Positions 45,291-54,096 of a stretch of DNA of 64,000 nucleotides are shown piece after piece. Origin of the DNA: JAICJC01 sp963709425 (lineage in GTDB: Bacteria; Actinomycetota; Thermoleophilia; Gaiellales; JAICJC01). Every line of letters begins with the position of its first letter. Positions within the stretch are counted from its first letter, which is position 1. Location of the stretch: NCBI GenBank assembly GCA_963709425.1, contig CAVPWG010000005.1, forward strand, positions 868,001 through 932,000, written 5' to 3'. The notes under the pieces were generated by a model. That model did not search any database. It was not told the origin of the DNA and saw only the letters and a program-made list of their open reading frames with translations. The position numbers and the translations under genes are program-made.

Positions 45291-46481
45291 GTGAGCGTCG
45301 ATATGGAACGTGTCGGCCGGGCTCGGGTACCGCAGCCCGCGCGCGTTGCGGTACCGGCGGGCGCCGGCCCTTCGCGGAAGTGGCTCGCCGGGCTGGACGG
45401 CATCCGGGGCCTGGCCGCGCTGTTCGTGGTGGTGAACCATGTCTTCCTGCGAGCGTTCCCCGGGTACCCGGTGAGCCGGGCACCGTTCTGGGCGGGCTGG
45501 TTCATCTACGGGCGATTCGCCGTCGTCGTGTTCATCGTTCTCTCCGGCTTCTCGCTGGCCCTGTCGCCGGCCCGCCACGGCTGGCGGCTCGACCGGCTCC
45601 CGCGATTCGCCGAGCGACGGATCCGGCGCATCGTCCCGGCGTACTGGGCCGCACTCGCCTTCAGCCTCGCGGTGGCGTGGCTGGTCGTCCCTCCGCCGGG
45701 ACAGGCAGCGCCCGACGCCGGTTCAGTCGTCGTCAACGGCCTCCTGGTGCAGAACCTCGTCAGCGCGCCGAGCCCCAACCGAGCGTTCTGGTCGATCGCG
45801 GTCGAGGCCCAGCTGTACATCCTGTTCCCCCTGCTGCTGCTCATGGTCCGCCGTCGGGGCGCGTTCGTCATGCTCGCCGCCGTCACGCTCGTCGTGGCGA
45901 CGGTGGGGATCCTGGGCCCGCATGTGTCCCACCTGGACTTCATCGTGATCCAGTCACCGCCCGACCTCGCCGCGCTGTTCGCGGTCGGCATCCTGAGCGC
46001 CGGCATCGTGGGCGCGAGCGCGGCGCGGAGGTCGTGGCCATGGGCCGGGCTCGCGCTCGCCGCCGCAGCTCCCGTGCTCGCCACGATCTGGTGGCAGGGC
46101 TCGGTGTGGACGCTCGACCACCTGTTCTGGGTCGACCTGATGCTGGGCCCGGCTGTCGGGTGCCTGCTGGCCGGTCTGGCGACGGGGCGGCCCGCGCCGC
46201 TGCTGCGCCTGCTCGACACGCGGCCGCTGCGCAACCTCGGCTGGTCGTCCTACAGCCTCTACCTGACGCACGGCCCGATCGTCGTCGTCGTGTATGAGCG
46301 CGTCGTGGCCGGCCGGGTCCGCCCGGGCGTTCCGGCGTTCCTCGTGTCGCTCGCCCTGGTGCTGCCGCTCACCATCGCGTTCGCGCGGGTCTTCGCGTCG
46401 GTGTTCGAGACCCCGTTCCGCAGCGGCGGCAGCATCGGCCGCCTTGGTCAGTCCGTCCGGAACCGCGGCGAGAGCGCGTAG
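45291..46481 (+). CDS. Acyltransferase 3 (OafA/YrhL-type) membrane protein
   Basis: This 396-residue protein has about ten helices and the acyltransferase-3 hallmarks LAGLDGIRGLAALFVVVNHVF with the catalytic His, ERRIRRIVPAYW, FWSIAVEAQLYILFPLLL, and SLYLTHGPIV. The family acetylates or acylates sugars of surface polysaccharides and lipids, or antibiotics. GTG start, six bases after the sulfatase-fusion gene, so co-transcribed. Its end overlaps the convergent RibD-like gene by 34 bases. Confidence 0.88.
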   Translation: MSVDMERVGRARVPQPARVAVPAGAGPSRKWLAGLDGIRGLAALFVVVNHVFLRAFPGYPVSRAPFWAGWFIYGRFAVVVFIVLSGFSLALSPARHGWRLDRLPRFAERRIRRIVPAYWAALAFSLAVAWLVVPPPGQAAPDAGSVVVNGLLVQNLVSAPSPNRAFWSIAVEAQLYILFPLLLLMVRRRGAFVMLAAVTLVVATVGILGPHVSHLDFIVIQSPPDLAALFAVGILSAGIVGASAARRSWPWAGLALAAAAPVLATIWWQGSVWTLDHLFWVDLMLGPAVGCLLAGLATGRPAPLLRLLDTRPLRNLGWSSYSLYLTHGPIVVVVYERVVAGRVRPGVPAFLVSLALVLPLTIAFARVFASVFETPFRSGGSIGRLGQSVRNRGESA

Positions 46482-47137
46482 CGCAGGAGCACCACGTCGC
46501 CGATGCGGCGGACGTCCGCGAGCGTCGCGCGCCGGCCGGGGTTCCACGGGAACACGCCGTCGCGCACGAACCTCGGAGCCTGGGAGTCGCCGACGAACAT
46601 CGGAGCAACGACGAGCTGCAGCTCGTCGGCGAGGTCGTCGGTCAGAAACTGCGTGTGCACCTTGCCCCCGCCCTCGACCATCAGCCGCTCGACGCCGCGT
46701 GCGGCGAGGTCCGTGCTGAGCTTGCGCATGTGCACGATCTGGCCGCCGTCGACGACGGTCGCGACCGGCCCGAGTCGCGCGCGGGCGTCGACCACACGCG
46801 GGCTCGCGCAGTAGACGAGCTTCTCCGCGTCGCCGGTCGTGAAGAAGTCGGCGCGCGCGTCGAGCTCGGCCCGTCGGGTCACGGTCACCTTCATCGGAGA
46901 CGGCGCGAGCCCCCGCGCCGTCCGCTCGTCGCGGCGGGCCTGTGAGCGCACCACGAGCCGCGGGTTGTCGATCCGCACGGTCGCCGCGCCGACCAGGATC
47001 GCGTCGCAGGAGGCGCGGACCGCGTCGATTCGGTCGAAGTCGTCGTCGTTCGACAGAAGGAGCCGCGACGCCGCGCTCCCGATGTAGCCGTCGATCGACA
47101 CGCTGCACGAGAGCAGGGTGTACGGACGGTCACGCAT
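46448..47137 (-). CDS. RibD C-terminal/dihydrofolate-reductase-like reductase
   Basis: This 229-residue protein has the RibD reductase (DHFR-like) fold: PYTLLSCSVSIDGYIG, the NADPH-binding ILVGAATVRIDNPRL, and VERLMVEGGGKVHTQFL. It lacks the deaminase domain of RibD. In riboflavin synthesis the reductase acts on the 5-amino-6-ribosylaminouracil intermediate; standalone relatives reduce pterin- or pyrimidine-like rings. It ends a six-gene operon, its ATG overlapping the upstream stop by eight bases (ATGCGTGA). Confidence 0.88.
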   Translation of the reverse strand: MRDRPYTLLSCSVSIDGYIGSAASRLLLSNDDDFDRIDAVRASCDAILVGAATVRIDNPRLVVRSQARRDERTARGLAPSPMKVTVTRRAELDARADFFTTGDAEKLVYCASPRVVDARARLGPVATVVDGGQIVHMRKLSTDLAARGVERLMVEGGGKVHTQFLTDDLADELQLVVAPMFVGDSQAPRFVRDGVFPWNPGRRATLADVRRIGDVVLLRYALSPRFRTD

Positions 47138-48116
47138 CGCGGGCTCCGTCCGGCTGGCCGACGACCGCGACCCGGCCCGGGCGCGGCGATTGACGCTGCG
47201 CCGGATGCCGGGCACGAGCGAGCCACGCACCCACGAGGACGAGCGCGCCCGGCAGGCTGGCGACGACCGCCATGATGCCGTACGCGACGGCGGTGGCGAC
47301 GCCCACATCCGCACCGAGGCCGGCGGAGGCGAACACCCACGCCGTCGCCCCCTCGCGCGGCCCCCAGCCGGCCGCGCTGGGCAGCACCATCGCGAGCATC
47401 GCAAGGAACGCAAGCGGCAGCATCCGGGACGGCGGCGCGGTGGCGCCGGCGGCCCGCGCGGCGATCAGGAACGTGGCCGCGTGGCCGAGGACGACCACCG
47501 CCGACGCGACGGCGATGGCCGGGAACGCCCTCCGGGAGAGCAGCCCGTCGCGAAGGTCACGGGCGACCACGCGGCGCACCCGCGCCCACCGGGACCGCCC
47601 GCGGCCCGGCCGCGTCCGGTCGACCAGCACGACGCCGATCACCGTCAGCACGAGGGCGACGGTCACGAGCGGCATGGACGACTGGACGGGCGACGGCAGC
47701 GCGAGGAGGACGACGACGGTGAGCACGACCTGCACGAGCTGCCCGGCGGTGCGTTCCCATGCGACCGCACGCAGGGCCAGTCCCACATCGCGGACGTCGC
47801 GCCCGTGGCTGACGCCCCGGTGTACGTCGCCGACCACCCCGCCGGGGAGCGTGAGGTTCAGGAACACCGACCGGTAGTACGCCGCGACGGCGGCCGGCAG
47901 CGACAGGTCGACGCCGAGGCCGCGGGCCACGATCGTCCATCGCCAGGCGCAGCAGACCGTGGTCATGAGGCCGATCCCTGCCGCCGCGGCGAGCGCACGG
48001 CCGTCCACCGCGCTGACGCCGTCCCGGAAGGGGCCCGTGCCCAGGCGCCAGACGACGATGGCGAGCGTCGCGGCGGCGGCCGCGGCGCGCGCCCACGCCC
48101 ACATGGTCCGGCTCAT
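47130..48116 (-). CDS. Lysylphosphatidylglycerol-synthase-TM/UPF0104-type flippase-like membrane protein
   Basis: This 328-residue polytopic protein matches the transmembrane domain of MprF. It shows RWTIVARGLGVDLSLPAAVAAYYRSVFLNLTLPGGVVGDVHRGVSHG, AWERTAGQLVQVVL, and the late ARAAGATAPPSRMLPLAFLAMLAMVLPSAAGWGPREGATAWVF. The MprF domain flips lipids across the membrane; homologues in biosynthetic operons may export the product. The start ATG overlaps the stop of the methyltransferase (ATGA) in the corrected frame. Read literally, without correcting the frameshift, it is fused to the methyltransferase in a single 611-codon frame. Confidence 0.84.
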   Translation of the reverse strand: MSRTMWAWARAAAAAATLAIVVWRLGTGPFRDGVSAVDGRALAAAAGIGLMTTVCCAWRWTIVARGLGVDLSLPAAVAAYYRSVFLNLTLPGGVVGDVHRGVSHGRDVRDVGLALRAVAWERTAGQLVQVVLTVVVLLALPSPVQSSMPLVTVALVLTVIGVVLVDRTRPGRGRSRWARVRRVVARDLRDGLLSRRAFPAIAVASAVVVLGHAATFLIAARAAGATAPPSRMLPLAFLAMLAMVLPSAAGWGPREGATAWVFASAGLGADVGVATAVAYGIMAVVASLPGALVLVGAWLARARHPAQRQSPRPGRVAVVGQPDGARDA

Positions 48117-48965
48117 CCCGGCCCCCATCGGCGCAAGGGCGCTCCCGGCAGGGCCAGCAGGTCGGTGTGACCGACCGTGACGCGGAGCTCCCCGGCTCGT
48201 GCTGCCGTCAGCCGGCGCTCGTGCGTAGGCATCGGCTTCGGCGGCCAGCTCGGCCTCCTGCTCGCACGCCGCGCCGACCCACCCGGCGAGCCACTCCGCC
48301 GCCAGATCGGCCTGGGCGGCGCCGAGCCGCCACGGGCTCGGGCGGTCGAGCACCTCGGCCCCCAGCCGCCGGAACTCCGCGACGGCCGCCGCGACGGCGT
48401 CAGGGCCCAGCAGACGCCCGGCGGCCGTCATGCGGCGCTGGTGGGTGTCGAAGGCCGCCGCCACGCGGGGGTCGAGCGGATCCGCCGGCGCCAGGTCGAC
48501 GCGGCCGGAGACCGATAGCGTCAGCAGCACCGGGCACCGCGCCCCCGCGCAGGCGGCGACCAGCCCGGCCAGCTCGTCTCGGGTCATCAGGTCGAGCAGC
48601 GCCGAGGCGGTGATGAGGGTCGCGCCCGCGAGCTCGTCTGGTTCGAGCTGCGTGATGTCGGACAGCCTCGGCTCGACGACGACGGATGTCCCGTCGGCGG
48701 CCGAAGCGGGAACGTCGCAGGCGGCCACCTCGAGCAGGTCCGGGTCACGGTCGTGCACGACCCAGTGCTGCGGCCCCGGCAGGAGCGGCGCGAGCCATCG
48801 GCCCATCGCCCCGGTGCCGCAGGCGAGGTCGTGGATCACCCGGTGGCCGGTCGCCGGTAGGCGGCGCCGGAGGTGCTCGACGAGGTCGGGGGCCCTGGCA
48901 GCGGCGTCGGCGGGCTCGCGGAGGTCGAGCCACTCGGAGCTGACCCGGATCTCCTCGACGGTCAT
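48113..48965 (-). pseudogene. SAM-dependent methyltransferase of the pterin-type operon, C-terminal frameshift
   Basis: The protein has motif I HDLACGTGAMGRWLAPLLPG, VVHDRDPDLLEVA, and LITASALLDLM, so it is a class I methyltransferase. Near 48213-48230 the frame changes. The literal continuation becomes Arg/Pro/Ser-rich, while another frame gives RRLTAARAGELRVTVGHTDLLALP and stops at 48113, overlapping the flippase start as ATGA. One surplus base explains it. Corrected length is about 283 residues. The start ATG overlaps the glycosyltransferase stop. The acceptor is unknown. Confidence 0.75.
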
Positions 48966-50020
48966 CGCGCTGCTCCCGCCAGAACACCGGCGAGAACCGA
49001 CGTGGTGGTCGACCACCGCGAGAGCGACGCGCGCCGCTCGCGGGCGGCCAGGCGCATCCGCCGTCGCAGCCCGGCGTCGCCGAGCCACGCCCGGAGCGCG
49101 GCGCCGAGCGCGGCGGGGTCGCCGGGCGGGACGAGCAGGCCCGGCCGAACACCGTCGGCGCCGTGACCGAGGGCCTCCGGCACCCCGCCGACCTCGGCCG
49201 CGACGACCGGCAGGCCGCGGGCGAGCGCCTCGGTGACGACCATGCCGTAGGTCTCCGAGCGCGACGCCAGCACCAGCAGGTCCGCGGCGCCGTAGCTGCG
49301 GGCAAGATCGGATCCGCTCTGCGGCCCCGGGAAGCGCATGCGCCCGGCCAGCCCGGCGTCCCGGACTCGACGGCGGAGGCTCTCGGCAAACGCCGCGTCG
49401 CGGTCGAGGCTGCCCACACACAGGCAGTCCCAGCGAAGGCCGGTCATCGGCGCGAGCGCGTCGAGCAGCACGTCATGGCCTTTGCCGGGGATCACCGCGG
49501 CGACGGAGAGCAGCGCTCCGGCGGTCTCGGTGCCCGGTGCGAGGCCGGCCGCATCGACGCCGGGCTCGGCGACGTGCACGCCGTCCGGGGGCAGCGAGTA
49601 CAGCTCGAGGAGAATTCGCCGGGCCCACCGGCTGGTCGTGACAACCGAAGCGGCGGCCGCAAGGACCGCGGCCTCCCGCCTCCTGTCGCCGTCAGCTCCA
49701 CCGCCGTGGCCCAGCGGCATGTGCACCAGCGCGACCAACCGAAGCCGGCCCGCCTGCGGCACCAGCACCTCCGGCGCGGTCGAGGCGACGAGCCCGTCGA
49801 GCAGCACGACGGCGCCGTCGGGGATCTGCTCGACGATGCCGGCGAGGGCGGCGTACGACGCCGCGCCGGGACGCGGCCAGGGGCCGGTGACGGCGTGCAC
49901 ACGCACCGACCAGCCGGCCTCCGCGAGCCCGTGGCACACCCGGCGGTCATAGGCGTTCCCGCCGGTCGGCCGGGCCGGATCGTCGATGCCGTCCGGCACC
50001 ACGACGTGCACCTCCGTCAC
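48962..50020 (-). CDS. Glycosyltransferase family 4
   Basis: This 352-residue GT-B enzyme has the N-terminal PTGGNAYDRRVCHGLAEAGW and the C-terminal donor-binding motif RSETYGMVVTEALARGLPVVAAEVGGVPEAL, with the E-x7-E pattern. It transfers a sugar from a nucleotide-sugar donor to a small acceptor or lipid. GTG start overlaps the PTPS-like stop (GTGA), and its own stop overlaps the methyltransferase start (ATGA), so the three are translationally coupled. Confidence 0.9.
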   Translation of the reverse strand: MTEVHVVVPDGIDDPARPTGGNAYDRRVCHGLAEAGWSVRVHAVTGPWPRPGAASYAALAGIVEQIPDGAVVLLDGLVASTAPEVLVPQAGRLRLVALVHMPLGHGGGADGDRRREAAVLAAAASVVTTSRWARRILLELYSLPPDGVHVAEPGVDAAGLAPGTETAGALLSVAAVIPGKGHDVLLDALAPMTGLRWDCLCVGSLDRDAAFAESLRRRVRDAGLAGRMRFPGPQSGSDLARSYGAADLLVLASRSETYGMVVTEALARGLPVVAAEVGGVPEALGHGADGVRPGLLVPPGDPAALGAALRAWLGDAGLRRRMRLAARERRASLSRWSTTTSVLAGVLAGAAR

Positions 50021-50415
50021 AGCGCTCTCTCGTAGCTCGCCCAGGCGACGTGCGACTCGTGGAGCGTGACGACCAGCCCGTCGAGGTCACGAGCGGAGTC
50101 GCCCAGGGCGCCCGCATGCACGCGCTCGGCGAGTCGGTCCGCGATCACGCGGGCGAGGGCCTCCGTGGAGGTGTTCATGCCCGCGAAGGCCAGGTCGTCG
50201 TCGAGGTTCGAGTAGGTGAGCTCGGCCACCACCGCGTGCAGCTCCTCGCCGGCTCGACCGATGTCGACCACGATGCCGTCGGCGTCGAGGTCCGCGCGCC
50301 GGAACGTGGCATCGATGACGTACGTCGCTCCGTGGAGCCGCTGGGCGGGCCCGAACACCGCGCCGCGCAGGCTGTGGGCGATCATCATGTGGTCGCGAAC
50401 GGTCACGCTGAACAC
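50017..50415 (-). CDS. 6-pyruvoyl-tetrahydropterin-synthase/QueD-like protein, divergent active site
   Basis: This 132-residue T-fold protein resembles PTPS/QueD: MIAHSLRG (first zinc His), LHGATYVIDATF, then NTSTEALARVIADRL and VTLHESHVAWASY, whose Glu anchors the pterin ring. Canonical enzymes have CxxxHGH; here the catalytic Cys is Ala and the last zinc His is Ala (LHGAT). The chemistry may therefore differ from dihydroneopterin triphosphate conversion. GTG start lies four bases after the dehydrogenase stop. It belongs to a coupled six-gene operon. Confidence 0.85.
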   Translation of the reverse strand: MFSVTVRDHMMIAHSLRGAVFGPAQRLHGATYVIDATFRRADLDADGIVVDIGRAGEELHAVVAELTYSNLDDDLAFAGMNTSTEALARVIADRLAERVHAGALGDSARDLDGLVVTLHESHVAWASYERAL

Positions 50416-50419
50416 GGGC

Positions 50420-51409
50420 CTACCCCTCGCCGTAGGTGATGGTGTGACACAGGGCCGGCAGGCGCCCGGCGGCGAGCCGAGCCATCACGTCGGGCAGCTC
50501 GTGGAAGCGCGACTCGCCGGTGAGGACGGCGTCGAAGGCCGGATCCCGCAGCAGGTCCAGTGCCAGCGCCAGCCGGTCGGCCGTCGTGCGGCTCCCGCTG
50601 CGTGCCGGGGAGATTGTGCCGACCTGGCTCGAGCGGATGCCGAGGCGCCCGGCGTGGAACGCCCCACCCAGAGAGAGCCGGACCTCCGTGTCGCCGTACC
50701 AGCTGAGATCGATCACGGTGCCCTCCGGGGCCAGCAGGTCGAGCGACCGCTGAAGGCCGGCGGACGTCGCGCTCGTGTGCACGACCAGGTCGCGGCCGTC
50801 GGAGGCATCGGCCGGGAGCGCGAAGTCGACCCCGAGGGCGGCCGCGACATCCGCCCGGCCGGTATCGACGTCAACGAGCGTGACATCCATGGCCGGGTAC
50901 CGCGCCAGCAGGCGTGCGACGCAGCAGCCCACCATCCCGGCGCCGACCACGGTGACCCGGTCGCCGACCAGCGGGGCGGCATCCCACAGGGTGTTGACGG
51001 CGGTCTCGACCGTGCCGGCGAGCACCGCCCGAGCCGGCGGCACGCCCTCCGGAACGACGAACACGGCGCCGGCCGGGACGACGTAGGCGGTCTGGTGCGG
51101 GTAGAGACAGAAGACGGTTCGGCCACGCAGCTCCGGCGGCCCCTGCTCCACGGCGCCGACGTTCAGGTAGCCGTACTTGACCGGCCCGGGGAAGTCACCC
51201 TCCTGGAAGGGTGCGCGCAGCCTCGCGTACTGCTCCGGCGGCACGCCGCCCCGGAACACCAGCGTCTCGGTGCCGCGGCTGACGCCCGACCGCACGGTGC
51301 GCACCATCACGTCGCCAGGGCCCGGCTCGGGCAGCGTCACCGGCCGGATCTCCCCGCGACCCGGCGCACGCAGCCAGAACGCGTGGGCTGTTCCTCGATC
51401 GTCGACCAT
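50420..51409 (-). CDS. Zinc-type MDR alcohol dehydrogenase-like protein
   Basis: This 329-residue medium-chain dehydrogenase has an N-terminal GroES-like domain and a Rossmann domain (RVTVVGAGMVGCCVARLLARYPAMDVTLVDVD). The usual GICGTD catalytic Cys motif reads SGVSRGTE and the GHE motif is missing, so it probably lacks the catalytic and structural zincs, like the SRGTE subgroup. It may oxidise or reduce a side-chain alcohol. The start is taken at ATG 51409 (MVDDRGTAHAFW), where the family begins; a longer reading to 51487 is possible. It is the first gene of the pterin-type operon. Confidence 0.83.
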   Translation of the reverse strand: MVDDRGTAHAFWLRAPGRGEIRPVTLPEPGPGDVMVRTVRSGVSRGTETLVFRGGVPPEQYARLRAPFQEGDFPGPVKYGYLNVGAVEQGPPELRGRTVFCLYPHQTAYVVPAGAVFVVPEGVPPARAVLAGTVETAVNTLWDAAPLVGDRVTVVGAGMVGCCVARLLARYPAMDVTLVDVDTGRADVAAALGVDFALPADASDGRDLVVHTSATSAGLQRSLDLLAPEGTVIDLSWYGDTEVRLSLGGAFHAGRLGIRSSQVGTISPARSGSRTTADRLALALDLLRDPAFDAVLTGESRFHELPDVMARLAAGRLPALCHTITYGEG

Positions 51410-51608
51410 CGACCAGTTGACGCCGTTCACGTGGCGGACATGTTCGCACGCTTCTCCTACCAGGATGCTCTTCGGGAGTACGCGCAAACGCCGCCCTCGG
51501 ATTCACTTCCGGTCGCTGCGTGAACGCCAGGGGCAGCGCTTTGGGCGGGGTTCATCCCCTCGGGGCGATGCGGCTTCCGCCGCTTGGAGCCATCGTCGGT
51601 ATATCGAG

Positions 51609-51953
51609 ATGACCGATGCGACCACCCAGTTCTTCGACGCGCTCGCGGCGCGCGGGCACGAACCGGCGCTGGCCAAGATCACCGGCACGATCCGGTTCGA
51701 TCTCAGGGACGGCGACTCGGGCGCGGTGCGCTGGCTCATCACGATCACAAAGGGCGACATCGCGCTCTCGCACAGGAACGCCAAGGCCGACTGCGTCGTG
51801 CGGCTCGACCGAGCGCTCTTCGACCGCATTGCGAGCGGTGAGGCGAACGCGCTGGCCGCGTTCCTTCGTGGGGCGATCGAGCTCGAAGGCGATCGCGGGC
51901 TGATGCTGGCGTTCCAGCGTGCGTTTCCAGGACCTCCAAGGAAGGGTGCATGA
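51609..51953 (+). CDS. SCP2 sterol-binding-domain-like protein
   Basis: This 114-residue protein matches the SCP2 fold: ITGTIRFDLRDGDSGAVRWLITITKGDIALSHRNAKADCVVRLDRALFDRIASGEANALAAFLRGAIELEGD. In bacteria such domains bind lipophilic ligands. It is cytosolic. Its end overlaps the next gene (ATGA), coupling it to a glycan hydrolase. What they share is not evident. Confidence 0.82.
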   Translation: MTDATTQFFDALAARGHEPALAKITGTIRFDLRDGDSGAVRWLITITKGDIALSHRNAKADCVVRLDRALFDRIASGEANALAAFLRGAIELEGDRGLMLAFQRAFPGPPRKGA

Positions 51954-54037
51954 CCAGCGATCTCGTCACGATCCTCGACGGCAACACATTCGTCGTCAGC
52001 GACTCCTGCGGCGACATCGAGGCGTCGCTCACCGATCCGACCGGCCTGTTCTCGTTCGACACCCGCTTCCTCTCCCGATGGATCTTGACCGTGAACGGCG
52101 AGGGGCTGAATCCGCTCTCGGTCGACGACCTGCACTACTTCGAGACGCGCTTCTTCCTCGTGCCGGGGACGGGCACGGTGTACGTCGACGCGAAGCTGTC
52201 GGTGATCCGCCAGCGCGCCGTCGGTGACGGATTCCACGAGGAGCTCACGATCCTGAATCACGACGAGGATCCGGTCGACCTCGCCGTGCGCATCGAGGTC
52301 GGCAGCGACTTCGCCGACCTGTTCGAGGTCAAGGATGCGCTCGCGAAGAAGGGGCGCTATCACACGCGGGTCGAGAAGGGGCGCCTGGTGCTCGGATACG
52401 AGCGCGAGACGTTCGAACGGGCCACGGCGATCTCGGCGAGCGCACCGGCCAAGATCGACGAGCACGGCCTGAGCTTCGCCGCTCACGTCGAGCCAGGCGG
52501 TGAGTGGACAACCGACCTCGACGTGGTCCCGGCCGCCGGTGCGAGCGGAGCGTACGTCAGGCCGAAATACGCGCGCGGCGAGCGGCGGGCTCGACCGAAC
52601 ATGGAGCGCAGCTTGGAATCCTGGCTCGAGGAGGCGCCCCGCCTCGAATCCGACCTGGACTCGCTGAAGGCGACCTACCGGCGGAGCCTCGTCGATCTCG
52701 CGGCGCTGCGCTTTTCACCGCCCGTCGCGGGAAGGGGGAAGACGCTTCCGGCCGCCGGGCTGCCGTGGTTCATGACCATGTTCGGGCGAGACAGCATCTT
52801 CACCAGCCTGCAGGCGCTCCCGTTCACGCCCGAGCTCGCCGCCACGACGCTTCGCGCGCTCGGCGACTGGCAGGGATCCCGAGTCGACGACTTCCGCGAT
52901 GAGGATCCCGGGCGCATCCCCCATGAGATGCGCTACGGCGAGATGACAGCCTTCGAAGAGCGCCCGCACTCGCCGTACTACGGTGCCGCCGACTCCACGG
53001 CGCTCTATGTCGTGCTCCTCGACGAGTACGAGCGCTGGACCGGTGACACACGCCTTGTCCGCGAGCTCGAAGGCGAGGCGCGGGCGGCTCTGAACTGGAT
53101 CGATGAGTACGCCGACCTGGCCGGCAACGGGTACGTCTGGTACCGGCGCCGGAACGAGGAGACCGGCCTCGAGAACCAGTGCTGGAAAGACTCCTGGGAC
53201 TCCATCTCGTACCGCGACGGGCGGCTGCCCGGATTCCCCCGTGCGACCTGCGAGCTGCAGGGCTACGCCTACGACGCGAAGATGCGAGGCGCACGGCTGG
53301 CGCGGAGCATCTGGAAGGACCCGGCACTCGCCGACGAGCTCGAGCGGCAGGCGGCCGACCTCAAGCGGCGGTTCAATCGTGACTTCTGGGTCGAGGACGG
53401 CGAGTACTTCGCGGTCGCCCTCGACATCGAGGGTAGGCAGGTCGACTCGCTGACGTCGAACAACGGCCACCTCCTCTGGAGCGGCATCGTCCAGAAATCG
53501 AAGGCAAAGGCGGTCGCGCGCCACCTGCTGGGGCCGAGGCTCTACTCGGGCTGGGGCGTCCGTACGCTCGCCGAAGGAGAGGGGCGGTACAACCCGATCG
53601 GCTACCACGTCGGAACGGTGTGGCCGTTCGACACGTCCTTCATCGCATGGGGACTACGCCGGTACGGCTTCAAGGAGGAGGCGGCGCGGCTGGCCGCCGG
53701 CATTCTGGACGCGGCGGCCGTCTTCAACGGGCGGCTGCCCGAGGCGTTCGGGGGCTACGAGCGGGGCGTGACCAAGTACCCGGTGCAGTATCCGACGGCC
53801 TGCAGCCCACAGGCCTGGTCGACAGGAGCCCCGCTGCTGCTCTTGCGCACGATGCTCGGTCTCGAGCCGGTCGGCGATCATCTTGTCGTTGACCCGGCGC
53901 TCCCGGAGAGCATCGGGCTGCTCGCCCTGCTCGACATGCCGGGACGCTGGGGCCGGGTCGACGCGTTCGCCCGTGGGCGCCTCCGGCTCGACGCGCCACT
54001 CGGCGATGGGCGAGCTCGGGGCCGTCTCCGCGTGTAG
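51950..54037 (+). CDS. Glycogen-debranching-type glycoside hydrolase (amylo-alpha-1,6-glucosidase family)
   Basis: This 695-residue enzyme has an N-terminal beta-sandwich domain (DSCGDIEASLTDPTGLFSFDTRFLSRW, GDE_N-type) and a C-terminal (alpha/alpha)6 barrel. Barrel motifs include WFMTMFGRDSIFTSLQALPF, ENQCWKDSWDSISYRDG, LTSNNGHLLWSGI, and GTVWPFDTSFIAWGLRRYG. Members hydrolyse alpha-1,6 branch points or related glycans; the two acidic catalytic residues cannot be assigned safely here. It has no signal peptide, so it is cytosolic. It is coupled to the SCP2-like gene. Confidence 0.88.
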   Translation: MTSDLVTILDGNTFVVSDSCGDIEASLTDPTGLFSFDTRFLSRWILTVNGEGLNPLSVDDLHYFETRFFLVPGTGTVYVDAKLSVIRQRAVGDGFHEELTILNHDEDPVDLAVRIEVGSDFADLFEVKDALAKKGRYHTRVEKGRLVLGYERETFERATAISASAPAKIDEHGLSFAAHVEPGGEWTTDLDVVPAAGASGAYVRPKYARGERRARPNMERSLESWLEEAPRLESDLDSLKATYRRSLVDLAALRFSPPVAGRGKTLPAAGLPWFMTMFGRDSIFTSLQALPFTPELAATTLRALGDWQGSRVDDFRDEDPGRIPHEMRYGEMTAFEERPHSPYYGAADSTALYVVLLDEYERWTGDTRLVRELEGEARAALNWIDEYADLAGNGYVWYRRRNEETGLENQCWKDSWDSISYRDGRLPGFPRATCELQGYAYDAKMRGARLARSIWKDPALADELERQAADLKRRFNRDFWVEDGEYFAVALDIEGRQVDSLTSNNGHLLWSGIVQKSKAKAVARHLLGPRLYSGWGVRTLAEGEGRYNPIGYHVGTVWPFDTSFIAWGLRRYGFKEEAARLAAGILDAAAVFNGRLPEAFGGYERGVTKYPVQYPTACSPQAWSTGAPLLLLRTMLGLEPVGDHLVVDPALPESIGLLALLDMPGRWGRVDAFARGRLRLDAPLGDGRARGRLRV

Positions 54038-54096
54038 CCGGCCGGACCGTGGCTGCCGCTCGTGTCCGCGCAGTCGTTCGGCCCTCTGAGGACCGC

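Noticed and set aside
47130..48965. A methyltransferase-flippase fusion protein of 611 codons
   Set aside because: The linker is Arg/Pro/Ser-rich and non-homologous, while another frame restores the natural methyltransferase end and an ATGA junction.
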